NCBI GenBank assembly: GCA_050014815.1
Contig: JBEKCP010000019.1
Span: 1-24,498, forward strand
Length of the DNA stretch: 24,498 bases
Reading direction: 5' to 3'
From: JBEKCP01 sp050014815
GTDB lineage: Bacteria > Planctomycetota > Planctomycetia > Pirellulales > Thermoguttaceae
Positions 1 through 6,289 of the stretch are shown in pieces. A program made the translations under genes and the position numbers. Every line of letters begins with the position of its first letter. Positions within the stretch are counted from its first letter, which is position 1. The notes beneath the pieces were generated by a model. That model saw nothing but the letters and a program-made list of their open reading frames with translations, had not been told where the DNA came from and did no database searches.

Positions 1-64
1 TACACGGGGTCGGGCAGGTCGAGCGGGGGGGGCGGGCCGGGGTGCGGCCACGCTTCCCGGCGCA

Positions 65-92
65 TAGTCCGCACACTCCGTGTGCCGGCTAC
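65..92. repeat. short palindromic repeat
   Basis: GCACAC (71-76), loop TCC, GTGTGC (80-85) form a perfect 6-bp hairpin flanked by semi-complementary AGTCC and CGGCTAC. I recall very similar short palindromes as dispersed repeats in planctomycete genomes, but this copy is the only one of its exact sequence that I see here. No gene is supported between position 1 and the promoter at 109. Confidence 0.45.
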
Positions 93-108
93 GTGGGGTG
101 CTGGGGTC

Positions 109-137
109 TTGCGAACTCGCCGGCGGCGTGATAGAGT
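109..137 (+). promoter_or_regulatory. putative sigma70-type promoter of the aspartic protease gene
   Basis: TTGCGA (109-114) and TAGAGT (132-137) are separated by exactly 17 bases and match 4/6 of each consensus hexamer. The predicted transcript would start near 144, giving a leader of about 36 bases that includes the AAAGGAGG ribosome binding site. Confidence 0.4.
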
Positions 138-179
138 GATTGCCCGCGGGACCGCTTGCAATCCAAAGGAGGCCGTGCC

Positions 180-1295
180 ATGTGCCGTCGGCTAGTGCGT
201 GGGGTGCTGTTGGGTGTCTGGGCCGCGGTGGCGATCGCGCGGCCGGCCGGAGGGGACGAGACCTCCCCCCAGGAATTGCTCAAGGACAAGGGGCTCAACA
301 AGCTCAACCAGTACTTTGCCCTGGCCGACGAGTCCGACCTGACCCGGAAGTTCCGCGAGCTGGATGCGCTTGGCAAGAAGTCCGCCGACGCCCAAAAAAG
401 GGCCTACTTCGCCGGCAAGAAGGTCGAGGAGAAGAAGCAGCTCATCCTGACCTACCTCAAGCAGCGGCACGAGTTGCGGGTCCAGTACGACAAGGGCGGC
501 CCGATCGCGTTGCACAACAAGCTCGTTTCCGCGATGAACGAGTTGGGCGACCGGATCGAGGTCCTGGAGAAGTCGGACCAGGAGGAGAAAGACGCCAAGA
601 CATCGCGGGCGGCGGCTTCCCAGGCCTCCGAGCAGTACGTGGAGGTCTTGCTGAAACTCCGCAAGCAATGCGATCAAATCGGAGAGAAGTACGAGCAGAT
701 CGCCGCCGATCCCGCGGTTCAGAAGGCGATCGAGGACTTCAACAAGGAGAACTCGACGGAGATGAAACTGGGGCCCACGGGCTCCTTCGCCCTGTTGGAG
801 AGGAACCTGAAGCGGCTGGAAGGCAAGGTCATCACCGAGACCATCACGTTGCGGGCCGGCGCCGGCAACCTGTGGTACGGCACCGTGACGCTCAACGGGA
901 AGCACGCCCAGGAGTTTGCGATCGACACGGGGGCGAGCATCATCGCGCTGCCGTACGAGGTCGCCGCGAAGGCCGGCATGACGCCGTCCGAGAACGATCC
1001 GACCGTGCAACTGACCCTGGCCGACGGGCACGTCGTGCCCGGCAAGGAGGTCTTCGCCGATTCGGTCCGCCTGGGCAAGTTCACGGTGGAGCACGTCCGA
1101 TGCGCGGTCCTGCCGGCGAACCTGCCGCATGCCGACGCTTTGCTCGGTCTGAGCTTCTTCGAGCACTTCAGTTACAAGATCGACAGCGCCAAGGGGAAGC
1201 TCACGATGGCCCAGATCGAGCAGCCCCCGCAGCCGGCCGTCCGGCGCCCGGCGGGGCGGCCGGAGCCGCGGGTCCGGCGGGCCCCGAGCGAGTAA
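180..1295 (+). CDS. secreted retropepsin-like aspartic protease
   Basis: 371 aa. The start at 180 is preferred over an in-frame ATG at 156 because AAAGGAGG (165-172) lies 7 bases upstream of it. The protein opens with a basic stretch and a hydrophobic segment ending near ARPAGG, a likely signal peptide. Residues of about 30-215 are charged and helical (many K/E/L), probably a coiled coil. The C-terminal third carries the aspartyl protease motif: D249 in AIDTGAS, then a conserved hydrophobic-glycine partner near ALLGLSFFEHF. Only one DTG occurs, so by analogy with retropepsins the enzyme should work as a dimer. The tail is Pro/Arg-rich. A periplasmic or envelope role is inferred; the substrate is unknown. 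The next gene begins 34 bases downstream on the same strand, so the two may be cotranscribed. Confidence 0.8.
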   Translation: MCRRLVRGVLLGVWAAVAIARPAGGDETSPQELLKDKGLNKLNQYFALADESDLTRKFRELDALGKKSADAQKRAYFAGKKVEEKKQLILTYLKQRHELRVQYDKGGPIALHNKLVSAMNELGDRIEVLEKSDQEEKDAKTSRAAASQASEQYVEVLLKLRKQCDQIGEKYEQIAADPAVQKAIEDFNKENSTEMKLGPTGSFALLERNLKRLEGKVITETITLRAGAGNLWYGTVTLNGKHAQEFAIDTGASIIALPYEVAAKAGMTPSENDPTVQLTLADGHVVPGKEVFADSVRLGKFTVEHVRCAVLPANLPHADALLGLSFFEHFSYKIDSAKGKLTMAQIEQPPQPAVRRPAGRPEPRVRRAPSE

Positions 1296-1329
1296 CCCGT
1301 CCTCCAAGCAGGGAAAGCCGAGAATTGCC

Positions 1330-1722
1330 ATGGTCCGTGAATCCGACGCCGCCGAAATCCTGGCCCTCACCGGGCGCCTCCTGGAGAGCATCAGCCAAGG
1401 CGACTGGGAGACGTACGAGCAGCTTTGCGATCCGTCGATCACCGCCTTCGAGCCGGAGGCCCGCGGAGCGCTGATCCACGGGACGGCGTTCCACCACTTC
1501 TATTTCGAGCTGGCCGCGTCGCCCGGACCGCAGAACACGACCGTCTGCGACCCGCACGTGCGGATCCTGGGCGACGTGGCCGTCGTCAGCTACGTCCGGC
1601 TGGTCCAACGGCTCGGCGACGGCGGCAAGCCGGTAACGCACCGCTCCGAGGAGACGCGGGTCTGGCACCGCCGGGAAGGCGTTTGGCGGCACGTACACTT
1701 CCATCGCACCGCGGGCGGTTAA
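1330..1722 (+). CDS. CaMKII-association-domain / SnoaL-fold protein
   Basis: 130 aa with no signal peptide. The whole protein matches the small cone-shaped fold shared by DUF4440, SnoaL and the calcium/calmodulin kinase II association domain. The end is most telling: ETRVWHRREGVWRHVHFHR is the conserved C-terminus of bacterial CaMKII_AD-like proteins. No kinase domain is attached. In the kinase this domain drives oligomer assembly; the free-standing bacterial forms have no settled function and may bind a small ligand in the cone. It follows the aspartic protease after 34 bases and is followed by a hairpin with a T-rich tail. Confidence 0.8.
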   Translation: MVRESDAAEILALTGRLLESISQGDWETYEQLCDPSITAFEPEARGALIHGTAFHHFYFELAASPGPQNTTVCDPHVRILGDVAVVSYVRLVQRLGDGGKPVTHRSEETRVWHRREGVWRHVHFHRTAGG

Positions 1723-1747
1723 CACCGGCAAATACGACAGAACGATC

Positions 1748-1775
1748 ATGGACCGAAAGGTCCATTCTTCTGTCC
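1748..1775 (+). terminator. possible intrinsic terminator
   Basis: ATGGACC (1748-1754), GAAA tetraloop, GGTCCAT (1759-1765) is a perfect 7-bp stem followed by the pyrimidine-rich TCTTCTG. It lies 26 bases after the preceding stop codon. The T-run is weak, so termination efficiency is uncertain. Confidence 0.45.
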
Positions 1776-2085
1776 CGCCCTTCGGTCGTTCCGGGCCGTG
1801 TTGTAGCGTTTTTTCGGGCTGCGACGAGGGCCTTTTCCAATTGTGCCGGAATGCCGCGCCGGGCCTGAATCAGGGGCTTTTTCGTTCACGCCGAAGGCAT
1901 CGGTTGGCACACCGGGCACCCGGGAAAATGCACGTCCAAGCCAGGGATTCGCCGAATCGCCGGCGAGCCGGCGGACGATCCGTGTTACGAGCGATCCGGC
2001 CGTGCGGCGCAGGGCTGTGCCCTCGATGCAGGCAGGACCGGCTCCGCCAAACGGAATGTCCCGCCTATCGGAAAGGAGTCTGCCG
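1776..2085 (+). other. intergenic leader of the BBP7 gene
   Basis: Some 310 bases without a convincing gene. The coding frame of the downstream barrel gene is open upstream to 1843, but its translation there is low-complexity and lacks a signal peptide. I see no promoter with good spacing. The only clear signal is GAAAGGAG at 2071-2078, 7 bases before the ATG at 2086. Confidence 0.5.
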
Positions 2086-3612
2086 ATGAAACTTCTCCGT
2101 GGATTGTTTGTTGTTGCCGTTGCGGCCTGGAGCGTATCCGAGGCCCGCGCGCAATTCGGATTGTACGGCTCTCCCGAGCCGCTGCCGCTGGCGACGATGC
2201 AGCCTGTCGCTTATGGGGAGCCGGCGGCGCCGACCGGGCCGGTAACGGTCGCGTCGGTGTACCAGCCGACGACGGCCAGCCTCACCCCGCCCTATTACCA
2301 AATGGCGGCCGACGGCCAAGCAGGCACGCGGATACCCCTGCCGCCCGCACCCGTGATTTCCGGCAACGCCACGCCAGCCTACGGCGTCAGCCCTTCGCCA
2401 AGCAATATGTCCGGCCCTGCCATCATGGGCGACCCGCCAGCGGGTACCCCGATGGCTCCGCCGAACGGTCAGGTGATGGAACCGGGTTATCCCGGTTGCG
2501 CGGGGGGCTACGGTTGCGGGGGGGGGCGCCAGGGCTGCCTCGCGCCCTACGGCTGCGGAGAGGGAGGCGGCAACTGCTGCAACCCCTGGTACGCCACCGT
2601 CCTGGGACTGGCGATGACCCGTGACAGGCCCAACAAGCTCTTTACCACGGCCCAAACCAACGCCCTGGAGAACCAGTGGACCGACAACCACTTCGATTGG
2701 ACCGGCGGGGGCGAGGTCCGCGTCGGATACCGCTTCGGCTGCTGCTGCCAATGGGCCATCGAGGGGTCCTACTGGACCCTCGGCGAGTTCCACACCGACG
2801 CTTGCCCCGACATGGCCGGCCCCTACAGTACGCCGTTCACGATGAAATGGGTCTACATGCAGGGGACCGACAACGGCCACGGCGCTAGCACCACCGCCGA
2901 CGAGTGGTTCGACGCCGCTTCGCAACACCGCATCCAGCGAACCGATGAAGTGCAAAACGCCGAGATCAACCTCATCCGCATGAATCTTTGCGGCGGCGGC
3001 TGTGGGGGATGCGGCGGGAGTAACTGCGGGTGCGGCCCGCTGAGCGTCGACGCCCTGGTGGGCTTCCGCTTCTTCCGCTTCCGCGATCGGCTGGTCTTCA
3101 GCTCCCAGCACGGCCAATGGGATTCTGACGGCAACACCGGCAGCCCCTACGAAGGCGACTGGATTACCCTGAACGACGAGATCGCCAACAACCTATGGGG
3201 CGTCCAGGTAGGCTGCAATTTGAAGTACTGCCTCTGCAACCGATTGAGCCTGTTCGTCACACCCAAGGTCGGCCTCTACGACAACCACATGACCCTGGAC
3301 TATAACATTTCCGCCGGACCCGACAACTGCTATCAGGGGTCCTCGCCCACCTACAAGCCGCTGGACTACCCGATCCATTCCAGCAGCGACGGGCTGTCCA
3401 TTCTGACGCAGGTCGACGTCGGCCTGAACTGGCAGATATCGTGCAATTGGGAGGCCCTGGTCGGGTACCGGCTCGTGGCGGTAACCGGCATGGGGCTGGC
3501 CGACAACCAGGTCCCGTTCTATGGGAACGACACCCAGGCCGTCGCCGCGATCGACAAGAATGGGAGCCTGCTGCTCCACGGCGTCTTTGCCGGCCTGACG
3601 TTCAGGTTCTAA
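2086..3612 (+). CDS. BBP7 family outer-membrane beta-barrel protein
   Basis: 508 aa. The start at 2086 has a good ribosome binding site and gives a clean signal peptide with an A-R-A cleavage end before QFG. Residues of about 25-140 are Pro/Gly/Ala-rich and probably unstructured. Then come Cys/Gly-rich stretches (CAGGYGCGGG, GGNCC, later CGGGCGGCGG) alternating with barrel strands. The sequence ends in GVFAGLTFRF, with the terminal aromatic typical of a BAM recognition signal. Planctomycete BBP7 proteins share this Cys-rich plus barrel build and belong to the cell envelope; the cysteines may cross-link it. Cargo and pore function are unknown. A strong terminator follows at once, so it is probably a monocistronic end. 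Confidence 0.8.
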   Translation: MKLLRGLFVVAVAAWSVSEARAQFGLYGSPEPLPLATMQPVAYGEPAAPTGPVTVASVYQPTTASLTPPYYQMAADGQAGTRIPLPPAPVISGNATPAYGVSPSPSNMSGPAIMGDPPAGTPMAPPNGQVMEPGYPGCAGGYGCGGGRQGCLAPYGCGEGGGNCCNPWYATVLGLAMTRDRPNKLFTTAQTNALENQWTDNHFDWTGGGEVRVGYRFGCCCQWAIEGSYWTLGEFHTDACPDMAGPYSTPFTMKWVYMQGTDNGHGASTTADEWFDAASQHRIQRTDEVQNAEINLIRMNLCGGGCGGCGGSNCGCGPLSVDALVGFRFFRFRDRLVFSSQHGQWDSDGNTGSPYEGDWITLNDEIANNLWGVQVGCNLKYCLCNRLSLFVTPKVGLYDNHMTLDYNISAGPDNCYQGSSPTYKPLDYPIHSSSDGLSILTQVDVGLNWQISCNWEALVGYRLVAVTGMGLADNQVPFYGNDTQAVAAIDKNGSLLLHGVFAGLTFRF

Positions 3613-3636
3613 GTTTGCCCTGAGAAGCACGCGGAA

Positions 3637-3680
3637 ACTGCCCCCTTCGGCACGCCCGAGGGGGGCAGTCCGTTTTCTTG
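3637..3680 (+). terminator. strong Rho-independent terminator after the BBP7 gene
   Basis: A 14-bp stem (3637-3650 with 3656-3669, one G-T wobble), loop of 5 bases, then TTTT at 3673-3676 and a further TT. It begins 24 bases after the BBP7 stop codon. Confidence 0.85.
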
Positions 3681-3690
3681 AGCCCCCCGG

Positions 3691-3720
3691 GCGAGACAAC
3701 CCGAAGGGTTGTCTTACGCC
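3691..3720. repeat. short palindromic hairpin
   Basis: AGACAACCC (3694-3702), GAA, GGGTTGTCT (3706-3714) is a perfect 9-bp stem with a three-base loop, enclosed by GGCG/CGCC-type flanks. It is separate from the terminator just upstream and lacks its own T-run. The stem-plus-triloop design matches other small palindromes in this window, but its flanks do not match the CGACC/GGTGYCC family. The remainder up to 3817 holds nothing I recognise. Confidence 0.5.
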
Positions 3721-3817
3721 GCTTCCAAGCACGCCAACGCGAAGACCAAGACGCCGCGCCGGCAGCGGCCTCCAGGGCGGAGACTTCAAAGAGGAACCGC
3801 GAACTACGCCGGGCCGG

Positions 3818-4246
3818 TTACTTCTTCCCGTTATTATCGTCGTGCGATTGCCAGTTGCCGTGATCGTCTTTGGTGAAGGCGAATCCGTACCCTTTGCCCT
3901 GGCGCAGCCATCCAGTGCTTTCGTAGTGTGTTGCGCGAATCACTCCAGATCTGAGTCGGGCCTTCTCCACATCCTTCCGAAAGGTCTCCCATATCGTATC
4001 CACTTCCTTGCGGAGGGATTCGCCATCCTCGATGGGAATGTCTGTTTCGTAGTTCAGGACAAGGGCGGAGTCGCCATTGGGGAAGTTCATTTTTACGACA
4101 CTTGTCACCCGAAACTGCTTCGCGGGAGGTGGAGCGGGCGTTTGCGTGGGAGCTGGGGCGGGTGTCTGCACGCTGTCCGGCTGATCGCCGGTGCATCCCA
4201 GCATTAAGACAAGAACGAGTCCGGCGCCAGGGGCTCCGACCTTCAT
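3818..4246 (-). CDS. small putative lipoprotein, function unknown
   Basis: 142 aa. The N-terminus is hydrophobic and reaches a cysteine in LVLMLGC, a plausible though not ideal lipobox, followed by a Pro/Thr/Ala-rich spacer (residues of about 25-42) typical of lipoproteins. The mature part has alternating strands and charged helices (KMNFPNGDSALVLNYETDI, then a helical VDTIWETFRKDVE) and no family I can name. AAAGGA lies about 6 bases before the ATG. It is the last of three same-strand genes in a patch that is visibly more A/T-rich than the rest of the window, which may mean transfer. Membrane anchoring is inferred from the lipobox only. Confidence 0.6.
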   Translation of the reverse strand: MKVGAPGAGLVLVLMLGCTGDQPDSVQTPAPAPTQTPAPPPAKQFRVTSVVKMNFPNGDSALVLNYETDIPIEDGESLRKEVDTIWETFRKDVEKARLRSGVIRATHYESTGWLRQGKGYGFAFTKDDHGNWQSHDDNNGKK

Positions 4247-4341
4247 GTCGTTTCCTTTACCATCAAGGCCAGCGGCTCTCTCAACCGCACGGTGTCCACC
4301 AGGGTGGGTCGAGTTCGGTCACCAACTCAGCCCGGCTTCGG

Positions 4342-4563
4342 TCATTGTACGGAGACCGTATTTTCAACCGGTTGAAGTTGGTCCCCCGGCAATTCGATGA
4401 GAGAAAGAGAGGCGGATTGAGGCTCCGGGCGGAACTCTACCAGGTACAGATGCCGCCCTTTGATTCCAATCGGACCTCGATCCTCCTTCACAGCCCCCTG
4501 GAGAGGGCGGATTCCCAATTGAAACTTTACCAGGTCGCCCTTCCGGAAGTTCAGACTAGCCAT
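4342..4563 (-). CDS. small KOW-like hypothetical protein
   Basis: 73 aa starting at the ATG at 4563, with GGGGGA 8 bases upstream; an upstream TTG at 4590 would overlap the preceding frame and is less likely. The sequence reads like a small SH3/KOW barrel: FRKGDLVKFQLG, then GAVKEDRGPIGIKGR and HLYLVEF. Such folds often bind RNA or protein, but I cannot assign a function. It begins 20 bases after the final stop of the split HEPN-like gene on the same strand, so the two were probably one transcript. The short spacing suggests a functional partnership that is now half lost. Confidence 0.55.
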   Translation of the reverse strand: MASLNFRKGDLVKFQLGIRPLQGAVKEDRGPIGIKGRHLYLVEFRPEPQSASLSLIELPGDQLQPVENTVSVQ

Positions 4564-4583
4564 GACGCAAGTCCCCCAAAAAG

Positions 4584-5159
4584 TCACCAAGGCGCGGCAT
4601 CAAGCAGTGCTCGCAAGTAATCGCACATTGCGTAGTCAAAATAGCCGGCCAATGCATTCACCGCCCTTCTCCACGCCCTCACCCTTGCAAGATGAAGCGT
4701 CGAATTGCCGGCTGGTGCTACAGAATCGAAATCCTGGTGTGCAATTGCGTTCCTCCAGTCGACCAGTTCCTACAGCAACTCGCGCCTCCGTTGGTTGCTT
4801 GCGTGCAACCCGTAGACTTCCGTCCAGAAATCGACTCCCAACCTGTTGAAGTCAGAGCCGATCGCGCCAGGATGCGGATTGCCTTTATCGAGACTTCGGT
4901 TCCAGATGAACTCCACTCGCAAGAGCGCTTGGAGCCGTAGCGGGACGACTGCAACCATGTGATCAATGCATTCCGAGTGAAGGTCACGGCAAAACCCCTG
5001 AAAATGCGAAGATAGCAGAGCCGCGTACGCATAGTTGATTTGCTGGGTCGCATACCGCCTGCCTCTTTCCGTCCCACCAACCATTAGATGCGCATTTTCA
5101 ATCTCATCTAACGCCTCAATCGTCACACCGTTCCATCTCACCAGTGAATTCGAAGGCAT
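4584..5159 (-). pseudogene. HEPN-like protein split by an in-frame amber codon
   Basis: From the ATG at 5159 the frame runs 129 codons (starting PSNSLVRWNGVTIEAL), meets TAG at 4770-4772, then continues in the same frame for 61 more codons to TGA at 4584-4586. A GTG at 5183 is an alternative start. The part after the stop reads ELVDWRNAIAHQDF and ends helical, with terminal PW. RNAIAH fits the R-x4-H motif of HEPN ribonucleases, so the stop removes the catalytic motif. The two halves join without a frameshift, so one base change is enough to explain it (for example GAG or CAG to TAG). It could be a recent pseudogene, a sequencing error or suppressed readthrough. HEPN proteins commonly act in toxin-antitoxin or phage defence; that role is inferred. 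Confidence 0.65.
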
Positions 5160-5183
5160 TGTAACAACCGTCCCAGCTTCCAC

Positions 5184-5370
5184 TTTCCTTGGTGGACTAG
5201 GCGATCAAATGTAACCGGCTGTGGCAACGCAATGCGCACAACTCACAATCAAGTTAATCCAATACCCTGAACACCACAACTGTAAGTATTGGGGGTGTGC
5301 CGGGACACGTCAAGTGGGGCACCCGTTTTCGCGTCTCGGGAATTAGGGTTCCAACAACCCGCGACCGGCG
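5184..5370. other. intergenic spacer
   Basis: 187 bases, A/T-rich near 5220-5290, between two same-strand genes. It should hold the promoter of the HEPN-like gene, but no hexamer pair with good spacing stands out. No terminator or repeat was found. Confidence 0.4.
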
Positions 5371-5913
5371 CTATCCCCGGGCGCGCGCCCCTTCGCAGAC
5401 GGCCTGGAACTCCCGGTCCGAGCGGATCGGATCGAAATCGGGCTCGTGATCCACCAGGTTGCGATAGTTGGGGTCCAGCGAGAGGGCCTGTTCGAGATAG
5501 CCCACCGCCTGCCGCTTCCCGCCGGCCAGGCTCCAGTAGCAGGCCAGATTGTAGCGGATCAGGGGTTCTTGCGGATCGGCGGCCAGGGCGGTCTCCAGGG
5601 CGTCGATCGCCAGGTCGATCCGGCCCGCCCGCTTGTGGCACCATCCCACGGCCAGCCAGGCATGGATGTTTTCCGGTTCGGAGTCCGTCACCCGACCGAG
5701 CGGTACGAGGGCTTCCTGGTACCGCTCCAGCGCCCGCAATGCCTCGCCCTGGAGATAAAGCGTCTGAACGTCGCCGCCCTGGACCTGGCCGAGCCGGGCC
5801 AACGCGTCGAGCGCCTGTTGCGGCATCCCCAACTCCAGGTACCCTTCGGCCTGGCGCTGCAGCCTCATTCGGCGGATTCGCTCTTTGGACCTCGCCACGG
5901 CTCTCGATCCCAT
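5371..5913 (-). CDS. tetratricopeptide repeat protein
   Basis: 180 aa from the ATG at 5913; a GTG at 5934 would add 7 residues but sits only a few bases after the predicted transcription start. The N-terminus is basic (RSKERIRRMRLQRQ) with no signal peptide, so the protein is probably cytoplasmic. From about residue 22 there are four or so TPR units: AEGYLELGMPQQALDALARL, then ALRALERYQEAL, then AWLAVGWCHKRAGRIDLAI and IRYNLACYWSLAGGKRQAV. The end, LDPNYRNLVDHEPDFDPIR, is a recurrent closing motif in TPR proteins of this group. TPRs bind partner peptides; the partner is unknown. It has its own promoter and no close neighbour. Confidence 0.8.
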   Translation of the reverse strand: MGSRAVARSKERIRRMRLQRQAEGYLELGMPQQALDALARLGQVQGGDVQTLYLQGEALRALERYQEALVPLGRVTDSEPENIHAWLAVGWCHKRAGRIDLAIDALETALAADPQEPLIRYNLACYWSLAGGKRQAVGYLEQALSLDPNYRNLVDHEPDFDPIRSDREFQAVCEGARARG

Positions 5914-5949
5914 GGAGAAAAAGACCCTTCGCACCTAGCTCCCGCATGT

Positions 5950-5978
5950 ATTATACCGTGCGCAGGGAGCAGTGACAC
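5950..5978 (-). promoter_or_regulatory. promoter of the TPR gene
   Basis: On the minus strand, GTGTCA (5978-5973) and a perfect TATAAT (5955-5950) are spaced by 17 bases. Predicted start near 5943 gives a leader of about 30 bases to the ATG at 5913. The -35 matches only 4/6. Confidence 0.6.
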
Positions 5979-5997
5979 GTTTCCGAACGCGAAACGT
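5977..5997. promoter_or_regulatory. inverted repeat at the -35 of the TPR promoter
   Basis: ACGTTTC (5977-5983), 7-base spacer, GAAACGT (5991-5997): a perfect 7-7-7 palindrome whose left arm touches the -35 hexamer. The size and spacing suit a dimeric repressor or activator. No regulator gene lies next to it. Confidence 0.35.
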
Positions 5998-6171
5998 CGC
6001 ATTTCAGCCCGCGCAGGTTATTATAACCGTCTGGGCGGCCAATCCCCAATGGGACAGGCTAAATTGGGTCGCAAGTGAAACGCGTGCAAGCGATTGCGCG
6101 GGGCCGGCGATCCTGCACGGATTTGTCGCCGGAACCACACTATTAACTCTAGAGGACGGACGTGGCGAATG

Positions 6172-6272
6172 GTAGGTGGGTCGAGCGCAGCGAGCCCCAC
6201 CAGGAACAAGCCGAATTTTTGGCGGGGCTCGCCGACCAACGCTTTGCGTTGGTGCCCGTCGACCCACCCTAC
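6172..6272. repeat. nested palindromic (three-way-junction) element
   Basis: About 101 bases closed by GTAGGTGGGTCGA at 6172 and its near-complement ending at 6272 (one-base difference). Inside are two more hairpins: GCGAGCCCC (6190-6198) with GGGGCTCGC (6224-6232), and ACCAACGC/GCGTTGGT with loop TTT (6235-6253). Drawn out, this is a cloverleaf with two arms. It ends 17 bases before the next ATG, so it lies in that gene's leader. The outer arm (GGTGGGTCGAGCGCAGCGAG) is a sequence I recall as a widely dispersed bacterial repeat. From 5998 to 6171 I see nothing else. Confidence 0.75.
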
Positions 6273-6289
6273 GAAAAGGGAGACGCATC

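Noticed and set aside
1..65. Possible start of a minus-strand gene with ATG at 65
   Set aside because: The 21 codons up to the window edge are Pro-rich and have no recognisable motif or convincing ribosome binding site; too short to support.
192..1442. 416-aa open frame on the minus strand
   Set aside because: Antisense to the aspartic protease and the CaMKII_AD gene; no motif and no ribosome binding site.
4303..4313. GGTGGGTCGAG, matching the outer arm of the 6172 element
   Set aside because: Only 11 bases, with no complementary arm and no inner hairpins; chance or a decayed remnant cannot be told apart.
6020..6025. Second TATAAT on the minus strand upstream of the TPR gene
   Set aside because: No acceptable -35 lies at 16-18 bases; the copy at 5950 has better spacing and is closer to the gene.
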